NCBI GenBank assembly: GCA_003248755.1
Contig: QFQW01000121.1
Coordinates: forward strand, 1-7,336
Source of the DNA: Chryseobacterium sp.
GTDB taxonomy: Bacteria; Bacteroidota; Bacteroidia; Flavobacteriales; Weeksellaceae
Direction: 5' to 3'
Length of the DNA stretch: 7,336 nucleotides
Below, in pieces: positions 6,899 through 7,336 of the stretch. The notes under the pieces are model-generated. The model ran no database searches and was not told the DNA's origin. It saw nothing but the letters and a program-made list of their open reading frames with translations. Position numbers and translations under genes: made by a program. Position 1 is the stretch's first letter. The number at the start of each line of letters is the position of its first letter.

Positions 6899-6931
6899 CA
6901 AAATTAAATTTAAAAAAAGTATTAATGCAAA
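6899..6931 (-). promoter_or_regulatory. Candidate ung promoter
   Basis: On the minus strand, TTTG (6931-6928) is followed after 21 nt by TAATTTTG (6906-6899). These fully match the Bacteroidota -33 TTTG and -7 TAnnTTTG elements at an accepted spacing. The -7 box ends 16 nt before the ung ATG, implying a leader of about 10 nt. This is the best promoter match in the window, though the A/T-rich background weakens it. The -33 element falls inside a GCAAAGGCACAAAA repeat-like segment. Confidence 0.5.
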
Positions 6932-6994
6932 GGCACAAAATATTTTATTCAAAATAGATTTATAAGTCTCAAATTAAAAAACACTTTTGATTTC

Positions 6995-7058
6995 CTTCGA
7001 GAACCTAGGATGACATTAATATCAAAATTAACTCATTGTCAGGCTGAGGCTCTCGAAG
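6995..7058. repeat. REP-like imperfect palindromic element
   Basis: The left arm (6995-7015) begins CTTCGAGA and ends TGACA. The right arm (7037-7058) begins TGTCA and ends TCTCGAAG. The outer 8 bp and inner 5 bp pair perfectly, and CCT and AG blocks pair in between, interrupted by single mismatches and one extra base. The 21-nt loop is A/T-rich. The arms are much more G/C-rich than the surrounding DNA. The arm CAGGCTGAGGCTCTCGAAG resembles dispersed CTTCGA...CAGCCTGACA palindromes that I recall from Bacteroidota intergenic DNA. That family assignment is from memory. Confidence 0.65.
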
Positions 7059-7089
7059 CTATTGATAAATAATAAATTCATGAATAAAA

Positions 7090-7137
7090 CTTTTGCGACT
7101 TTCATCAATGAAAATAACTTTAAGCTTTTGCAACTTT
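7090..7137. repeat. Direct repeat pair CTTTTGCRACTTT, 35-bp period
   Basis: CTTTTGCGACTTT (7090-7102) recurs as CTTTTGCAACTTT (7125-7137) with a single mismatch, and the second copy continues into GCGTCAAAA. A related segment in reverse orientation lies at 6927-6940: its complement TTTTGTGCCTTTGC matches TTTTGCAACTTTGC at 11 of 14 positions. The three copies bracket the REP-like palindrome. They look like fragments of a dispersed non-coding repeat rather than protein-coding sequence. Confidence 0.5.
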
Positions 7138-7278
7138 GCGTCAAAACCAACAAAGCAAATATGCTGACTTTTCCCGTGAATTAAAGTTAATTTCTCTTAA
7201 AAGGTCTTTGGCTTAATTTTTAATGTAATAAATTCGGGCAAAATTTAACATTTATCTGTAAAAACAGCCCAAATTAGA

Positions 7279-7336
7279 ATGAAAATCTGGAATAGTATTA
7301 TTTTCTCAACAATTTTTATGGCCAATTTATCAGCAC
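7279..7336 (+). CDS. 5' end of an exported protein (partial)
   Basis: ATG at 7279 opens a frame that runs off the right edge after 19 codons. The visible residues MKIWNSIIFSTIFMANLSA have a Lys followed by a hydrophobic core and small residues, which fits a Sec signal peptide with possible cleavage near the Ala at 19. Nothing of the mature protein is visible, so no function can be given. I see no convincing TAnnTTTG box upstream. The best candidate, TATCTGTA at 7253-7260, is poor. Confidence 0.5.
   Translation, partial: MKIWNSIIFSTIFMANLSA

Larger units (their letters stand above)
6883..7278. other. 396-bp divergent intergenic region rich in repeats
   Basis: No credible gene lies between the ung start and the start at 7279. 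The region holds the ung promoter candidate (6899-6931), an inverted-type GCAAAGGCACAAAA segment (6927-6940), the REP-like imperfect palindrome (6995-7058) and the CTTTTGCRACTTT direct repeats (7090-7137). From 7141 to 7278 I see only A/T-rich sequence. It has no tRNA, hairpin terminator or convincing promoter for the gene at 7279. Because both flanking genes point outward, the palindromes here are unlikely to be terminators. Confidence 0.7.

Noticed and set aside
7080..7184. 34-codon ORF on the + strand inside the repeat-rich intergenic region (begins MNKTFATF)
   Set aside because: It is assembled from the CTTTTGCRACTTT repeats, has no recognisable motif and no promoter. It looks like a chance reading of a dispersed non-coding repeat.
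7253..7260. TATCTGTA as a -7 box for the gene at 7279
   Set aside because: Only four of the six fixed positions of TAnnTTTG match, and there is no TTTG at a proper distance upstream.

Overview
The window looks like a piece of a Bacteroidota chromosome, most likely a flavobacterium of the Chryseobacterium/Epilithonimonas/Flavobacterium type. The reasons are low GC throughout, TAnnTTTG-type promoter boxes, a periplasmic-TPR sensor kinase of a kind abundant in that phylum, a PdxJ with the HPRPDERHI variant motif, and a small lipoprotein with a Cys-rich DSRCP..CVW motif. The genus is an inference. Most of the window is ordinary housekeeping and envelope genes, and I see no phage, CRISPR, transposase, toxin-antitoxin or defence locus.

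Layout. Positions 3-155 are the tail of an unidentified gene, closed by a clear rho-independent terminator at 206-231. Positions 270-2850 (+) hold a two-gene operon: a TPR-containing HPK7-type histidine kinase followed, with an 8-nt overlap, by its NarL/LuxR-type response regulator. Positions 2859-5168 (-) hold a convergent operon transcribed ybdG-like mechanosensitive channel, then pdxJ (pyridoxine 5'-phosphate synthase), then a small three-helix membrane protein that starts one nucleotide after the pdxJ stop. Divergent from it, 5257-6172 (+) carries a DUF456 membrane protein and a small lipoprotein 10 nt downstream. The uracil-DNA glycosylase gene ung lies at 6238-6882 (-), convergent with the lipoprotein gene. 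Positions 6883-7278 are a 396-bp intergenic stretch rich in repeats. At 7279 a new gene begins with a signal-peptide-like sequence and runs off the window.

Functionally, the kinase and regulator form one phosphorelay whose stimulus cannot be read from the sequence. The ybdG-like channel, the small membrane protein, DUF456 and the lipoprotein are envelope proteins. pdxJ and ung are metabolic and DNA-repair housekeeping genes. No joint pathway links the operons.

The signals least explained by annotation are in intergenic DNA. They are an imperfect 64-bp palindrome resembling a REP-type element (6995-7058), CTTTTGCRACTTT direct repeats with an inverted relative (7090-7137 and 6927-6940), a four-unit heptanucleotide tandem repeat (6177-6204), and a recurring TAnnTTTG-like box placed 16-17 nt before four start codons.
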